This document shows positions 9,109-17,353 of a stretch of DNA of 64,000 nucleotides, in pieces. The position numbers were made by a program, and so were the translations under genes. The stretch spans positions 2,611,001 through 2,675,000 of the forward strand of contig NC_023137.1 of NCBI RefSeq assembly GCF_000511385.1. Reading direction: 5' to 3'. Source of the DNA: Phaeobacter gallaeciensis DSM 26640 (GTDB lineage Bacteria; Pseudomonadota; Alphaproteobacteria; Rhodobacterales; Rhodobacteraceae). Each line of letters starts with the position of its first letter. Position 1 is the first letter of the stretch. The notes below the pieces were generated by a model. That model saw only the letters and a program-made list of their open reading frames with translations. It was not told where the DNA came from and ran no database searches.

Positions 9109-9525
9109 CTAAACCAGATGCGCGATCACCCTGCGGCTGTGTGGCGCGTCGCGATGCTCGAACAGGTAGATACCCTGCCAGATGCCCAAAGCAGGGCGAC
9201 CACCGGTCACCGGAATAGACAGGCTAACCGGCAACAACGCTGCCTTGATATGGGCGGGCATGTCGTCCGGCCCCTCATAGGTGTGACGCAGATAAGCCAT
9301 CGACGGATCGGAGGCCGGTGGCACCAAAAGGCACAGATAGGCCAGCAGATCGCCCTGCACTTCCGGGTCAGCGTTCTCCTGTATCAACAGCGAACAGGAT
9401 GTATGCTGCAAAAAGAGCGTCAGCAGCCCTTGGCTGCGCCCGCTATCCTGCACCCACCCGACGATCTGATCGGTTATCTCATACAGCGCCTGGCCACGGG
9501 TTGTGACGGTGAACTCTGCCTGCAT
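9109..9525 (-). CDS. yjbQ: YjbQ / UPF0047 family protein
   Basis: A 138-residue protein, the same length as E. coli YjbQ. Members have weak thiamine-phosphate-synthase-like activity but their main role is unsettled. Conserved blocks include LFLQHTSCSLLIQENADP, HTYEGPDDMPAHIK and LGIWQGIYLFEHRD, including the conserved His and Glu residues. The ATG at 9523-9525 is preferred over the longer open frame because it yields the family N-terminus (MQAEFTVTT) and has a purine-rich GGGGCAGAGG upstream. It stands alone between nrdR and two exported unknowns. Confidence 0.88.
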   Translation of the reverse strand: MQAEFTVTTRGQALYEITDQIVGWVQDSGRSQGLLTLFLQHTSCSLLIQENADPEVQGDLLAYLCLLVPPASDPSMAYLRHTYEGPDDMPAHIKAALLPVSLSIPVTGGRPALGIWQGIYLFEHRDAPHSRRVIAHLV

Positions 9526-9565
9526 AACCTCTGCCCCTGGTCCTGATTGCACTGATCTGGGCGCC

Positions 9566-10057
9566 TTAGTTGCGACTGCGGAAGGGGAAAATCCAGTCCT
9601 CGCATTTTCCATAGGCGGCATTGGCGCGGAACGCATATCCCGGCGTCAGGATATCGCCGGTCCAATTGCCGGTAAAGGGAGTCACCCCGGCGACCGCCGG
9701 ATCCAGCGTGAAGCGCACGGCAGAGCGGGCACCAGTGATGGTGCTGGCCCCGATACCGTCCACGGCGTAAATCTTCGTCTGCCAGGACAGCCCCAGGGAT
9801 TTGCGTACATAGTCTCCGGCGGCACACCAATAGTCGGATTTGAGGGCACCGGCGCGGCCAATCACCTCAAACTGGCCCGTCCCGGCGGGCACCACCTCCA
9901 GCCGGTTGATGGCGCGAAAGGCGAAGGCCGGTGTCGACAGGGCGACCAGCACCAGCCCCACGCCCACTGTTCCCAGAATGCGCCGCCCACCTGAGGTGGG
10001 GATGGTACGACCCGCTACTCTAGTAAGGCGGGAGGTAAATCTGGAAATAAAACGCAT
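9566..10057 (-). CDS. exported protein of unknown function, paralogue of the next gene
   Basis: A 163-residue protein from the ATG at 10055-10057, which has a perfect AGGAGG 6 bases upstream. The N-terminus is long and basic, followed by a hydrophobic stretch ending STPAFA, a probable signal peptidase I site near residue 46. The mature part has a motif WCAAGDYVRKSLG followed by IYAVDGIG and SAVRFTLDP, and four further residues suggest a disulphide (GKCEDW). The upstream gene encodes a lipoprotein with the same core. I do not recognise a named family. Confidence 0.75.
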   Translation of the reverse strand: MRFISRFTSRLTRVAGRTIPTSGGRRILGTVGVGLVLVALSTPAFAFRAINRLEVVPAGTGQFEVIGRAGALKSDYWCAAGDYVRKSLGLSWQTKIYAVDGIGASTITGARSAVRFTLDPAVAGVTPFTGNWTGDILTPGYAFRANAAYGKCEDWIFPFRSRN

Positions 10058-10089
10058 GGTCAACCTCCTGGTTCAGGCCACTGTGATCC

Positions 10090-10500
10090 TCAGAAGCGGG
10101 TGAAAGCGGTTGCGCATTGGTGGTCGGCCTGCTGAACACTCAGCCGATCCCCGACGCGATAGGCATTGGTCCGCTTCAGCCAGCTGTCGCCACGCTCGCT
10201 CGCAACCGGTGTCAGGGTGAAATGCACGGTGGATTTGCGGTTCACCGCCACCCCGGCGCCCAGGCCACGGGCAACGTAGATGTCCTGCCCCCAGCCCGCG
10301 CCCAATGCACGGCGTGCGTAGTCCGCAGCCCCACACCAGAACGCCGAACGGACAGCGCCCTGCGGCGGGGCCACTTCGAATTGACCATCGGGCAGCGCAA
10401 AAACCCGCGCCTGATCAGGGGTGACATGGCCTGTCGGTGCGGCTTCGGCACAGGCCGAGAGCGCAAGCGTTGCTGCTAGAAGTAGTGAAGGTAGTCGCAT
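10090..10500 (-). CDS. lipoprotein of unknown function, paralogue of the preceding gene
   Basis: A 136-residue protein with a lipoprotein signal peptide (LLLAATLALSAC, Cys near residue 17). Its core WCGAADYARRALGAGWGQDIYVARGLGAG, written here in two parts as WCGAADYARRALG and DIYVARGLG, matches the neighbour's WCAAGDYVRKSLG and IYAVDGIG; both then read VHFTLTP or VRFTLDP and end with a Cys near the C-terminus. The two genes are 32 bases apart on one strand, the lipoprotein first. The ATG at 10498-10500 has a CAGGGA site upstream. The function is unknown. Confidence 0.75.
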   Translation of the reverse strand: MRLPSLLLAATLALSACAEAAPTGHVTPDQARVFALPDGQFEVAPPQGAVRSAFWCGAADYARRALGAGWGQDIYVARGLGAGVAVNRKSTVHFTLTPVASERGDSWLKRTNAYRVGDRLSVQQADHQCATAFTRF

Positions 10501-10760
10501 GATGCCAATCCCTGAATAAGTTGAGCTGCCGCGCGTCCAGACAGAAACCCTCAGACCAACGGGGCCGGCGCTGCAATGCCTGTAAAATAGGTCTCTGTCT
10601 TGAGATAGGAGGCCACTGGCAGGATTCCAGATACCGAGCGGTGCAACCAGTCACAACTGATCACTTTCACCGGGGCAACGTCACTTTGCCGCGGCGGAGC
10701 AACCAAACACCTGGTCACCGCGTTGGGCAGGCAAATACCCGTCAGACAGAGGATACCTCC

Positions 10761-11435
10761 ATGGCCCAGAAAACACTATTCATCACCGGCGCCTCCAGTG
10801 GCATTGGCGCTGCAACCGCTCGAGCTGCCCATAAGGCGGGCTGGAATGTCGGATTATTCGCCCGTTCCGAAGACAAATTGAACAGCCTCGCCACGGAACT
10901 GGATGATGGCGCCCTGGTCCTACCCGGCGATGCGACGAAATTCGAAGATCAGGTTGCCGCCCTGCAGCATCTTCGCGACAGTTTCGGACAGGTGGACGCC
11001 GCTTTTGCCAATGCGGGCACTGGTCTGAACACACCCGGCACGGAGAAGGGGGACCCAGCTGAATGGCACGATTTGGTGCATATCAATATCATGGCCCTGC
11101 TCTATACAGCCAAGGCGGCCCTCCCGCATCTGAAACGCCAGAAAGGCCACATGGTGTTGACCGGCTCAGCGGCCGGGCGGGTGCATATCCCCGGCTCAAT
11201 CTACGGCGCCTCCAAATGGTTCGTCCATGGCTATGGTGGCAATCTTGCGGAGGAGATGAAGGAATGGGGCGGTCGCTGCACGGTGGTTGCACCGGGCATG
11301 GTGGACACCGCCTTCTTTGACGAGGCCAAGCCAGACAAGCTGAAACCCGAAGATGTGGCCGATGCCGTCGTCTTTGCGCTGGAGGCTGACCCGCGCAACG
11401 CCGTGCGTGAAGTCTTCCTAATGCCTACCGGATGA
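10761..11435 (+). CDS. short-chain dehydrogenase/reductase (YdfG-like)
   Basis: A 224-residue NAD(P)-dependent oxidoreductase of the classical SDR type. It has the cofactor motif TGASSGIG (residues 9-16), NAG in the middle, and the catalytic Ser with YxxxK as YGASK. ATG 10761 is chosen over the longer frame because the SDR fold starts at once and AGAGGA lies 8 bases upstream. The PGMVDT segment and the general spacing resemble serine/3-hydroxy acid dehydrogenases of the YdfG group, but the substrate cannot be read from sequence. It is a single gene, divergent from the lipoprotein pair. Confidence 0.85.
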   Translation: MAQKTLFITGASSGIGAATARAAHKAGWNVGLFARSEDKLNSLATELDDGALVLPGDATKFEDQVAALQHLRDSFGQVDAAFANAGTGLNTPGTEKGDPAEWHDLVHINIMALLYTAKAALPHLKRQKGHMVLTGSAAGRVHIPGSIYGASKWFVHGYGGNLAEEMKEWGGRCTVVAPGMVDTAFFDEAKPDKLKPEDVADAVVFALEADPRNAVREVFLMPTG

Positions 11436-11541
11436 GCTGACTTTCGGCGGACTGGCTAGGTAGCAAATCATCCGGTCGGGGATTGCACCCCCTTCCGGGT
11501 GGTTACGGCGTGTCACTGATGCCCTTGAACTAAGCCGCTGG

Positions 11542-11841
11542 TCAGTGGCGGCGCTCGGTAGGAAAGGGTATGATTTCAGCGGTTTGCCCTTCGGTCAGGG
11601 CCGTTGCCAGCACATCCAGAACATCCGGATCGGCGGTCTCGCCAGCTTCTTCGCCGAAGGTGGCGCAAGCACGATCCATCAGCATTGCGCGGGCAGCCGG
11701 AGCCTCCAGTTCCTCCAGCAACGCGCGATCCTTGCGCATGATATCCACCAGAAACGCGTTCGCTTTTGTCAGCGTACTGAGCGATCTAAGCTTGTCATCC
11801 AACACGGTGAGTGCGTCCTTCAAATTCGAATAATGCGGCAT
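11542..11841 (-). CDS. small conserved-looking protein of unknown function
   Basis: A 99-residue acidic, helix-rich cytoplasmic protein (DALTVLDDKLRSLSTLTK, then ALLEELEAPAARAM) ending in IIPFPTERRH. It has a strong GGAGGGGG site upstream of the ATG at 11839-11841. No catalytic motif or membrane segment is visible. It is a stand-alone gene, and A+T-rich sequence upstream at 11850-11935 probably holds its promoter. The family is not recognised. Confidence 0.6.
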   Translation of the reverse strand: MPHYSNLKDALTVLDDKLRSLSTLTKANAFLVDIMRKDRALLEELEAPAARAMLMDRACATFGEEAGETADPDVLDVLATALTEGQTAEIIPFPTERRH

Positions 11842-12020
11842 TGGACCCCCTCCGATATCGCGAAATTAATATATTGGTAACTTAGGTGCTCGCGGGCCGA
11901 AAACAATTGTTGACCGTTAGGAATGGTTAACGCACCAACCTACCCGACACCTCAACCGGAGCCTCGTTCAGCACCTCGTATTTCGCTCTGCACCCAGCGC
12001 GATCCTAGACACGCGCAAGA

Positions 12021-12049
12021 AAAAAGGCGCCCCCGTGGGACGCCTTTTT
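12021..12049 (-). terminator. intrinsic terminator downstream of rpoD
   Basis: The arms AAAAAGGCG (12021-12029) and CGCCTTTTT (12041-12049) enclose a CCC/GGG extension. Read on the minus strand the hairpin ends in a T-rich tract and lies about 22 bases after the rpoD stop. The symmetric T and A runs mean it could also stop plus-strand transcription. Confidence 0.8.
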
Positions 12050-12071
12050 CTTTGGTGCGATTGCTTCAATG

Positions 12072-14060
12072 TTACTGGTCCAGGAACGACCGCAGTTTGC
12101 GCGAGCGGCTCGGGTGCTTCAGCTTTCTGAGCGCCTTTGCCTCGATCTGGCGGATACGTTCGCGGGTCACGCTGAACTGCTGGCCAACTTCCTCCAGCGT
12201 GTGGTCGGTGTTCATACCGATACCAAAGCGCATCCGCAGAACCCGTTCCTCACGCGGCGTAAGGGACGCCAGAACCCGGGTGGTGGTTTCCTTGAGGTTT
12301 TCCTGAATGGCGCTGTCCAGCGGCAGCACGGCATTCTTGTCCTCGATGAAATCACCCAGCTGACTGTCTTCCTCGTCCCCGATCGGGGTTTCGAGGGAAA
12401 TCGGCTCCTTGGCGATCTTCATCACCTTGCGGACCTTCTCCAGCGGCATTTGCAGCTTTTCAGCCAGTTCTTCCGGCGTTGGCTCCCGACCGATCTCGTG
12501 CAGCATCTGGCGACCGGTACGGACCAGCTTGTTGATGGTCTCGATCATATGGACCGGAATACGGATGGTCCGCGCCTGATCTGCGATGGAACGGGTGATC
12601 GCCTGACGGATCCACCAGGTCGCATAGGTCGAGAATTTATAACCGCGACGGTATTCGAACTTATCGACCGCCTTCATCAGGCCGATGTTGCCTTCCTGAA
12701 TGAGGTCAAGGAACTGCAAACCGCGGTTGGTGTATTTCTTCGCGATGGAGATAACCAGACGCAGGTTCGCCTCGACCATTTCCTTCTTGGCCTGACGGGC
12801 TTCTTTCTCACCCTTCTGAACCTGCTGCACGATGCGGCGGAATTCAGAGATATCAAGACCAACATATTGACCAACCTGGGCCATGTCGGCGCGCAGCTCT
12901 TCAACCTTCTCGGTCGAGCGTTCGACAAACATCTGCCAGCCGCGACCGGGCTTTTCGCCCATCTCAGCCAGCCAGTTCGGGTCCAGCTCGCGACCGCGAT
13001 AGGCCTCGACGAACTCACGACGGTTGATACGGGCCTGATCAGCCAGCTTCACCATAGAACTGTCGATCGACATAACCCGACGGTTGATCCCGTAAAGCTG
13101 GTCGATCAGCGCTTCAATCCGGTTGTTGTGCAGGTGCAGCTCATTCACCAGCAGCACGATTTCTGCGCGCAGGGACTGGTAGACCTGCTCGTCCCGCTCG
13201 CTGAAGGAGCCATCCTCGTTCAGGGTGGCCGAAATCCGGCTGTCCTGCATCTCGCTCAACTGTGCGTAGTCAGAGGAGATCTGCTCCAGCGTGGTCAGCA
13301 CCTTGTCCTTCAGCGCCGCTTCCATCGCAGCGAGGGACATATTGGCCTGATCGTCCTCGTCATCATCATCGTCCTGAGCAATCGGATTGCCGTCCGCATC
13401 CAGCTCTGGACCAGTGTCCTTGGCGGCGGGTTTGTTCGCAGCCACGGCGGAGGTATCCACCACCGGCTCGCTCACCTCACCATCCTCATCCAGCTGATTG
13501 CCGAATGTCGCCTCAAGGTCGATCACATCGCGCAGCAGAATGTCTTCAGACAGAAGTTCGTCGTGCCAGATGGTGATCGCCTGGAAGGTCAACGGGCTCT
13601 CGCAGAGGCCTGCGATCATCGTGTTGCGACCGGCCTCGATCCGCTTGGCGATGGCAATCTCGCCCTCGCGGCTCAGCAGCTCGACCGAGCCCATCTCGCG
13701 CAGGTACATCCGTACGGGATCATCGGTGCGGTCCAGCTTCTCAGCTGCCGCCCCGGCCACGGCCACTTCGCGATTGCTCTCGGTAGTCACCAGTTCGGTC
13801 GAGCCTTTCTGCTCTTCCTCTTCGGCTTCCTCATCCTCGATGATGTTGATGCCCATTTCGGAGAGCATCGACATCACATCCTCGATCTGCTCCGAACTCA
13901 CCTGATCCGGCGGCAGGACCTGATTGAGCTGATCATAGGTGATGTAACCCTTCTCGCGCGCTTCGGCGATCATCTTCTTGACCTGAGCCTGGCTCATGTC
14001 GAGAGAGATTTCGGGCTCCTGATCGTCAGGTTTGCGGTCGTCGGTATCTTTGGCGGCCAT
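12072..14060 (-). CDS. rpoD: RNA polymerase sigma factor RpoD (primary sigma-70)
   Basis: The housekeeping sigma factor, 662 residues. Region 1.1 fills the N-terminus, followed by an acidic linker ([12 protein letters not shown]). Region 1.2 begins [12 protein letters not shown], with a large non-conserved acidic insert after it ([10 protein letters not shown] near residues 225-235). Region 2 includes [16 protein letters not shown] and [15 protein letters not shown]. Region 4 at the C-terminus has [16 protein letters not shown] and the helix-turn-helix [17 protein letters not shown]. It lies 131 bases downstream of dnaG on the same strand, the classic macromolecular-synthesis arrangement. Confidence 0.98.
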   Translation of the reverse strand: MAAKDTDDRKPDDQEPEISLDMSQAQVKKMIAEAREKGYITYDQLNQVLPPDQVSSEQIEDVMSMLSEMGINIIEDEEAEEEEQKGSTELVTTESNREVAVAGAAAEKLDRTDDPVRMYLREMGSVELLSREGEIAIAKRIEAGRNTMIAGLCESPLTFQAITIWHDELLSEDILLRDVIDLEATFGNQLDEDGEVSEPVVDTSAVAANKPAAKDTGPELDADGNPIAQDDDDDEDDQANMSLAAMEAALKDKVLTTLEQISSDYAQLSEMQDSRISATLNEDGSFSERDEQVYQSLRAEIVLLVNELHLHNNRIEALIDQLYGINRRVMSIDSSMVKLADQARINRREFVEAYRGRELDPNWLAEMGEKPGRGWQMFVERSTEKVEELRADMAQVGQYVGLDISEFRRIVQQVQKGEKEARQAKKEMVEANLRLVISIAKKYTNRGLQFLDLIQEGNIGLMKAVDKFEYRRGYKFSTYATWWIRQAITRSIADQARTIRIPVHMIETINKLVRTGRQMLHEIGREPTPEELAEKLQMPLEKVRKVMKIAKEPISLETPIGDEEDSQLGDFIEDKNAVLPLDSAIQENLKETTTRVLASLTPREERVLRMRFGIGMNTDHTLEEVGQQFSVTRERIRQIEAKALRKLKHPSRSRKLRSFLDQ

Positions 14061-14191
14061 TCAATGCTCCTCGTAGGGGCTGGGGCGATTCGGTTTCGCG
14101 AATCATTATCGCGATCCGCTGATTCGTCACCCGGTTTACCCGTTTTTCTTTCGCTCTTCCTTAGCAAAACGACCTGACTGCGGCGCAGCGG

Positions 14192-16429
14192 TCACTTCTT
14201 GGAGTAGCCAATTCGTTCCAACAGGGCTCCGAAAGCGTCGCGTTCCTCGCGGTTCAGACGCGCTCCGTTCTCCCCCACATCATATTGCGCACGGTCTTCG
14301 TTCTCGCTGCGCACCGCCTTGTTACGGGCCTCTGCCGCCTGTCCCAGTCGCCATGTCACGGCTTCATCTGCTAGCCCGTCAAAATCCTCTTCAGCTTCGG
14401 CCAGCTCGGCGTCCAGACCACGGCTCGCCTCCAGTTTGGCGAACTCCTCCGCCAGCGTCAGGCTGGCCACTTCCACGTCGCCGGGACGGCGCAGACAGGG
14501 GCTGATTGCCACATGGCGAAGCGCAAAGAGGTTTTCAAGGGCATGTGCCCCGGCAGCCTGCGCAATTTCATCTTTCAGTCGTTCGGGTGCATCAACCCCA
14601 TGGCGCAGCACCAGATCGCGCAGCAGCGCGTGATCTGATCCGACACAGGCCATACGTTCCAGATTAACCTCATATTTGGTGATGACGGCAGGCGTAGTGA
14701 TCACAGTGGCCAGAATCACCGCCTCGCGAACCCGCACAAGTGACTCCTCACTGCCACCGGCCAGCAGAGAGTTGCGCGTGGTTTCCAGCGGCTGTGGCGG
14801 GGCGTTCTTGCCCCGCCAGGGCATCCGCGTGCCATCACGAAACCCGCTGCCTTTGCGAGATTTTCCACCCGCGTAGCCGCTTTGTTTGCCTACATAGCCC
14901 TGACCGTCAGATGTGTCTGGCCGACCAGCAGGCGCCGTCCCCGCATCATAGGGTCCGGCGTCATAACCGGGATCAAACCCAGGATCGTAGCCCGCAGGGT
15001 CATACCCCGGATCATAGCCAGCGTCGTAATCTGCACTGAAACCGGGATCATCTGCCGGCATCCCTCCCGGATCTAGACCGGGATCAGGCGCGGCATCGAA
15101 GCCGAAATCCAGACCGGACCCTGCAGTATCCTCCCGCGGACGCCCCCCGCGAAACAGTTCCCAGCGCAGATCCTGCAAATCTTCGCCATAGTGGCGGCGG
15201 ATCGACGGATCGCGGATCAGCCGGATTTTGTCGCGCAGCGCCTTGTCCAGTGCCGCCTTGCGTTCCGGGCTGTCAAACACCTTGCCGTCTGTCTCGCGCT
15301 GCCACAGCAGCCGCACCATTGGCATCGCTTGATCCAGCACCGCCTGCACCGCCTCACGCCCTTCGGCACGGATCAGATCATCCGGGTCCTTGCCCTCGGG
15401 CATCAGCGCAAAGCGCAGGGATTTCCCCGCTTCCAACAGCGGCAGGGCCAGATCGATCAGACGCATCGCTGCGCGCAGGCCCGCAGTATCGCCATCCAGC
15501 GCAATGATCGGCTCATCGGCGATCCGCCACAGCATTTGCAGCTGATTTTCGGTAATCGCCGTGCCCAAAGGTGCCACCGACGCCTCGAACCCACCTTCGG
15601 CGAGCGCGATCACATCCATGTACCCTTCGGCAACCAGCAGTTGGCCGGATTTCCCCGAGGCGGTGCGCGCAGGCCCGTGATTGTAAAGGCTGCGCCCCTT
15701 GTCAAACAGCGCCGTCTCCGGCGAGTTCAGATATTTGGCATTGTCGCGCGGATCCATCGCGCGCCCGCCAAAGGCAATCGCCCGCCCGCGCGCATCGCGG
15801 ATCGGGAACATGATCCGATTACGGAAGGTGTCATAGGGTTTGCCGCCCTTGTTGGACGGTTTGGCAAGACCTGCCCCCATGATCAAATCTTCCGGCACTC
15901 CCTTGCCGCGCAGCGCATCCCAGAGGTTCTGCCACCCCTCAGGCGCAAAGCCAATTTCCCAACGTTCCAGCGCGGGGCCGCTCAGCCCGCGTCGCGCCAG
16001 ATAGCTGCGCGCAGCCTCTCCTGCACGGGTATTCAGATGCAGACGGAAAAACCGTACGGCCTGTTCCATAACCTCAGCCAGCTGCGCGCGATGATCCTGT
16101 TTCTGCTGCGCCCTCGGGTCACGGGCGGGCATCTCCATCCCTGCCTCCTGCGCCAGGATCTGCACCGCCTCCATAAAGCCGACGTTCTCGGTTTCCTGCA
16201 CAAACTTCAGCGCATCGCCTTTGGCGTGACAGCCAAAGCAGTAGTAAAACCCCTTGCGGTCATCGACATGGAAACTGGCGGATTTCTCGTGGTGAAACGG
16301 ACAGGGCGCCCACATATCCCCCTTGCCCTGGTTTGATTTGCGCTGGTCCCACAGGACCTTGCGCCCGACAACCTGCGTGAGGCTGACGCGGGTGCGCAAT
16401 TCGTCAAGGAAACCGGGGGGAAGCGACAT
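14192..16429 (-). CDS. dnaG: DNA primase DnaG
   Basis: Synthesises RNA primers at the replication fork. The CHC2 zinc-binding domain shows CPFH near residue 43 and CFGC near 64. The RNA polymerase core contains the Toprim segment LLVAEGYMDVIAL and the acidic motif ALDGDTAGLRA. The C-terminal DnaB-interaction region starts near residue 560. Between core and C-terminus there is a Pro/Gly/Asp/Tyr-rich low-complexity linker at about residues 439-497. At 745 residues it is longer than typical primases near 600-660, largely because of this linker. The start directly follows the stop of a small exported protein gene, 1 base away. Confidence 0.97.
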   Translation of the reverse strand: MSLPPGFLDELRTRVSLTQVVGRKVLWDQRKSNQGKGDMWAPCPFHHEKSASFHVDDRKGFYYCFGCHAKGDALKFVQETENVGFMEAVQILAQEAGMEMPARDPRAQQKQDHRAQLAEVMEQAVRFFRLHLNTRAGEAARSYLARRGLSGPALERWEIGFAPEGWQNLWDALRGKGVPEDLIMGAGLAKPSNKGGKPYDTFRNRIMFPIRDARGRAIAFGGRAMDPRDNAKYLNSPETALFDKGRSLYNHGPARTASGKSGQLLVAEGYMDVIALAEGGFEASVAPLGTAITENQLQMLWRIADEPIIALDGDTAGLRAAMRLIDLALPLLEAGKSLRFALMPEGKDPDDLIRAEGREAVQAVLDQAMPMVRLLWQRETDGKVFDSPERKAALDKALRDKIRLIRDPSIRRHYGEDLQDLRWELFRGGRPREDTAGSGLDFGFDAAPDPGLDPGGMPADDPGFSADYDAGYDPGYDPAGYDPGFDPGYDAGPYDAGTAPAGRPDTSDGQGYVGKQSGYAGGKSRKGSGFRDGTRMPWRGKNAPPQPLETTRNSLLAGGSEESLVRVREAVILATVITTPAVITKYEVNLERMACVGSDHALLRDLVLRHGVDAPERLKDEIAQAAGAHALENLFALRHVAISPCLRRPGDVEVASLTLAEEFAKLEASRGLDAELAEAEEDFDGLADEAVTWRLGQAAEARNKAVRSENEDRAQYDVGENGARLNREERDAFGALLERIGYSKK
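14938..15113 (-). repeat. in-frame degenerate repeat inside dnaG encoding a DPGYD-rich linker
   Basis: Imperfect 12-15-base units encode repeated DPG-(F/Y/L)-D and YDAG-type elements between the polymerase core and the helicase-binding domain of DnaG. The plus strand shows recurrent ATCATA, CCGGGATC and GGATCATA words. The frame is intact throughout. Such a repeat could expand or contract without breaking the enzyme. Confidence 0.75.
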
Positions 16430-16430
16430 C

Positions 16431-16769
16431 TCAGTTGCTCTGCAGCTGCTTTTTCATCTTCTGGATCTGATCCCAGTTTTCCAGGCACTGCTGTTCCATC
16501 AACGCGCCCAGATCCGTATTGCGCAGATCGCGCTTGCGCAGGCTGTAGACATGGGCCGTCAGTTGCGGAATGGCCTTGCTGTACTGGTCCGGCCAGCTGG
16601 GATCGCTGTCCAGAATCGTCTGGCTGACCTCCGCCTGCTTCACCCGGTCCAGCCGCGCCTGCTGCACCGCCGCCATGACCTGCCCTTGGTACTTGCAGCT
16701 TTTTTCTTTCTTTTCAGCCGCATAGACTGGCGTTGCCAGCAATGCCGCGACAAGGGCAAGACGGATCAT
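16431..16769 (-). CDS. small exported protein of unknown function
   Basis: A 112-residue protein with a signal peptide (IRLALVAALLATPVYAA, cleavage near residue 18). The mature part is charged and helical with Cys near residues 25 and 95 (KSCKYQG, QQCLENW), which may form a disulphide. It sits immediately upstream of dnaG, so the two may share a transcript. The family is not recognised. Confidence 0.65.
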   Translation of the reverse strand: MIRLALVAALLATPVYAAEKKEKSCKYQGQVMAAVQQARLDRVKQAEVSQTILDSDPSWPDQYSKAIPQLTAHVYSLRKRDLRNTDLGALMEQQCLENWDQIQKMKKQLQSN

Positions 16770-16807
16770 ACAGATGACTCCCGGAATCAGTTGGTGATCC
16801 AGAGAGA

Positions 16808-17353
16808 TTACCCCCGTGCCGCGACAGCTTCCATCGCTGTTTTCAGATCATCCACAAGTGTCTCCGCCATGGAGCGGAACACCATGATCTGCAGGGTCTT
16901 TGGCCCGAGCCGCGTAATGGACGCCGCCATGTGTTTAAGCTCACAGCGAACCGTGTGGCCGCGTTTGAACACAGCTGGCCGCAGATCCACCGGGCAGAGC
17001 CGCGCCAGCACCGCATCTCCCTGCGCTCCCTCCAGCCGGACAACCGCCCAGCCGTCACTTTGATCAGTCAGTGCCGCATGCTCGACCAGGGCCGGATCCG
17101 GGCGGACCCCACTGAGCAGGGCCATCTCGCGCCCAAACCAGATAATCCGCGCGCCCGCCTTGGCATGGCTGCGGTTCGGCGCGGGCCAGCGCAGCCCATG
17201 TGCCGCCTCCAAGGCAGCCGACAGCGCATTCTCCTGCCCAGCATAGGGGGCTAGCGTCGTCATCTGTTCCGGCTCTGCCTCGCTCAGGGAGATCTCTCCC
17301 ACCTGCAAGGCCAACAGCCCTGCGCAAGGCGTCTTTGCACTCAGCTCAACCAC
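16808..17353 (-). CDS. soxG: sarcosine oxidase gamma subunit
   Basis: The small subunit of heterotetrameric sarcosine oxidase, 181 residues from a GTG at 17351-17353 that overlaps the end of soxA by 8 bases and has an AGGGGAG site upstream. Earlier in-frame starts lie deep inside soxA and give a non-family extension. Motifs such as LTDQSDGWAVVRLEG, LARLCPVDLRP and MVFRSMAETLVDDL resemble GcvT-fold segments of gamma subunits. It is last in a soxB-soxD-soxA-soxG series. Confidence 0.85.
   Translation of the reverse strand: MVELSAKTPCAGLLALQVGEISLSEAEPEQMTTLAPYAGQENALSAALEAAHGLRWPAPNRSHAKAGARIIWFGREMALLSGVRPDPALVEHAALTDQSDGWAVVRLEGAQGDAVLARLCPVDLRPAVFKRGHTVRCELKHMAASITRLGPKTLQIMVFRSMAETLVDDLKTAMEAVAARG

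Noticed and set aside
12069..14177. 702-codon plus-strand open frame opposite rpoD
   Set aside because: It is the complement of a certain rpoD gene, with composition typical of a high-G+C antisense frame and no recognisable domain.
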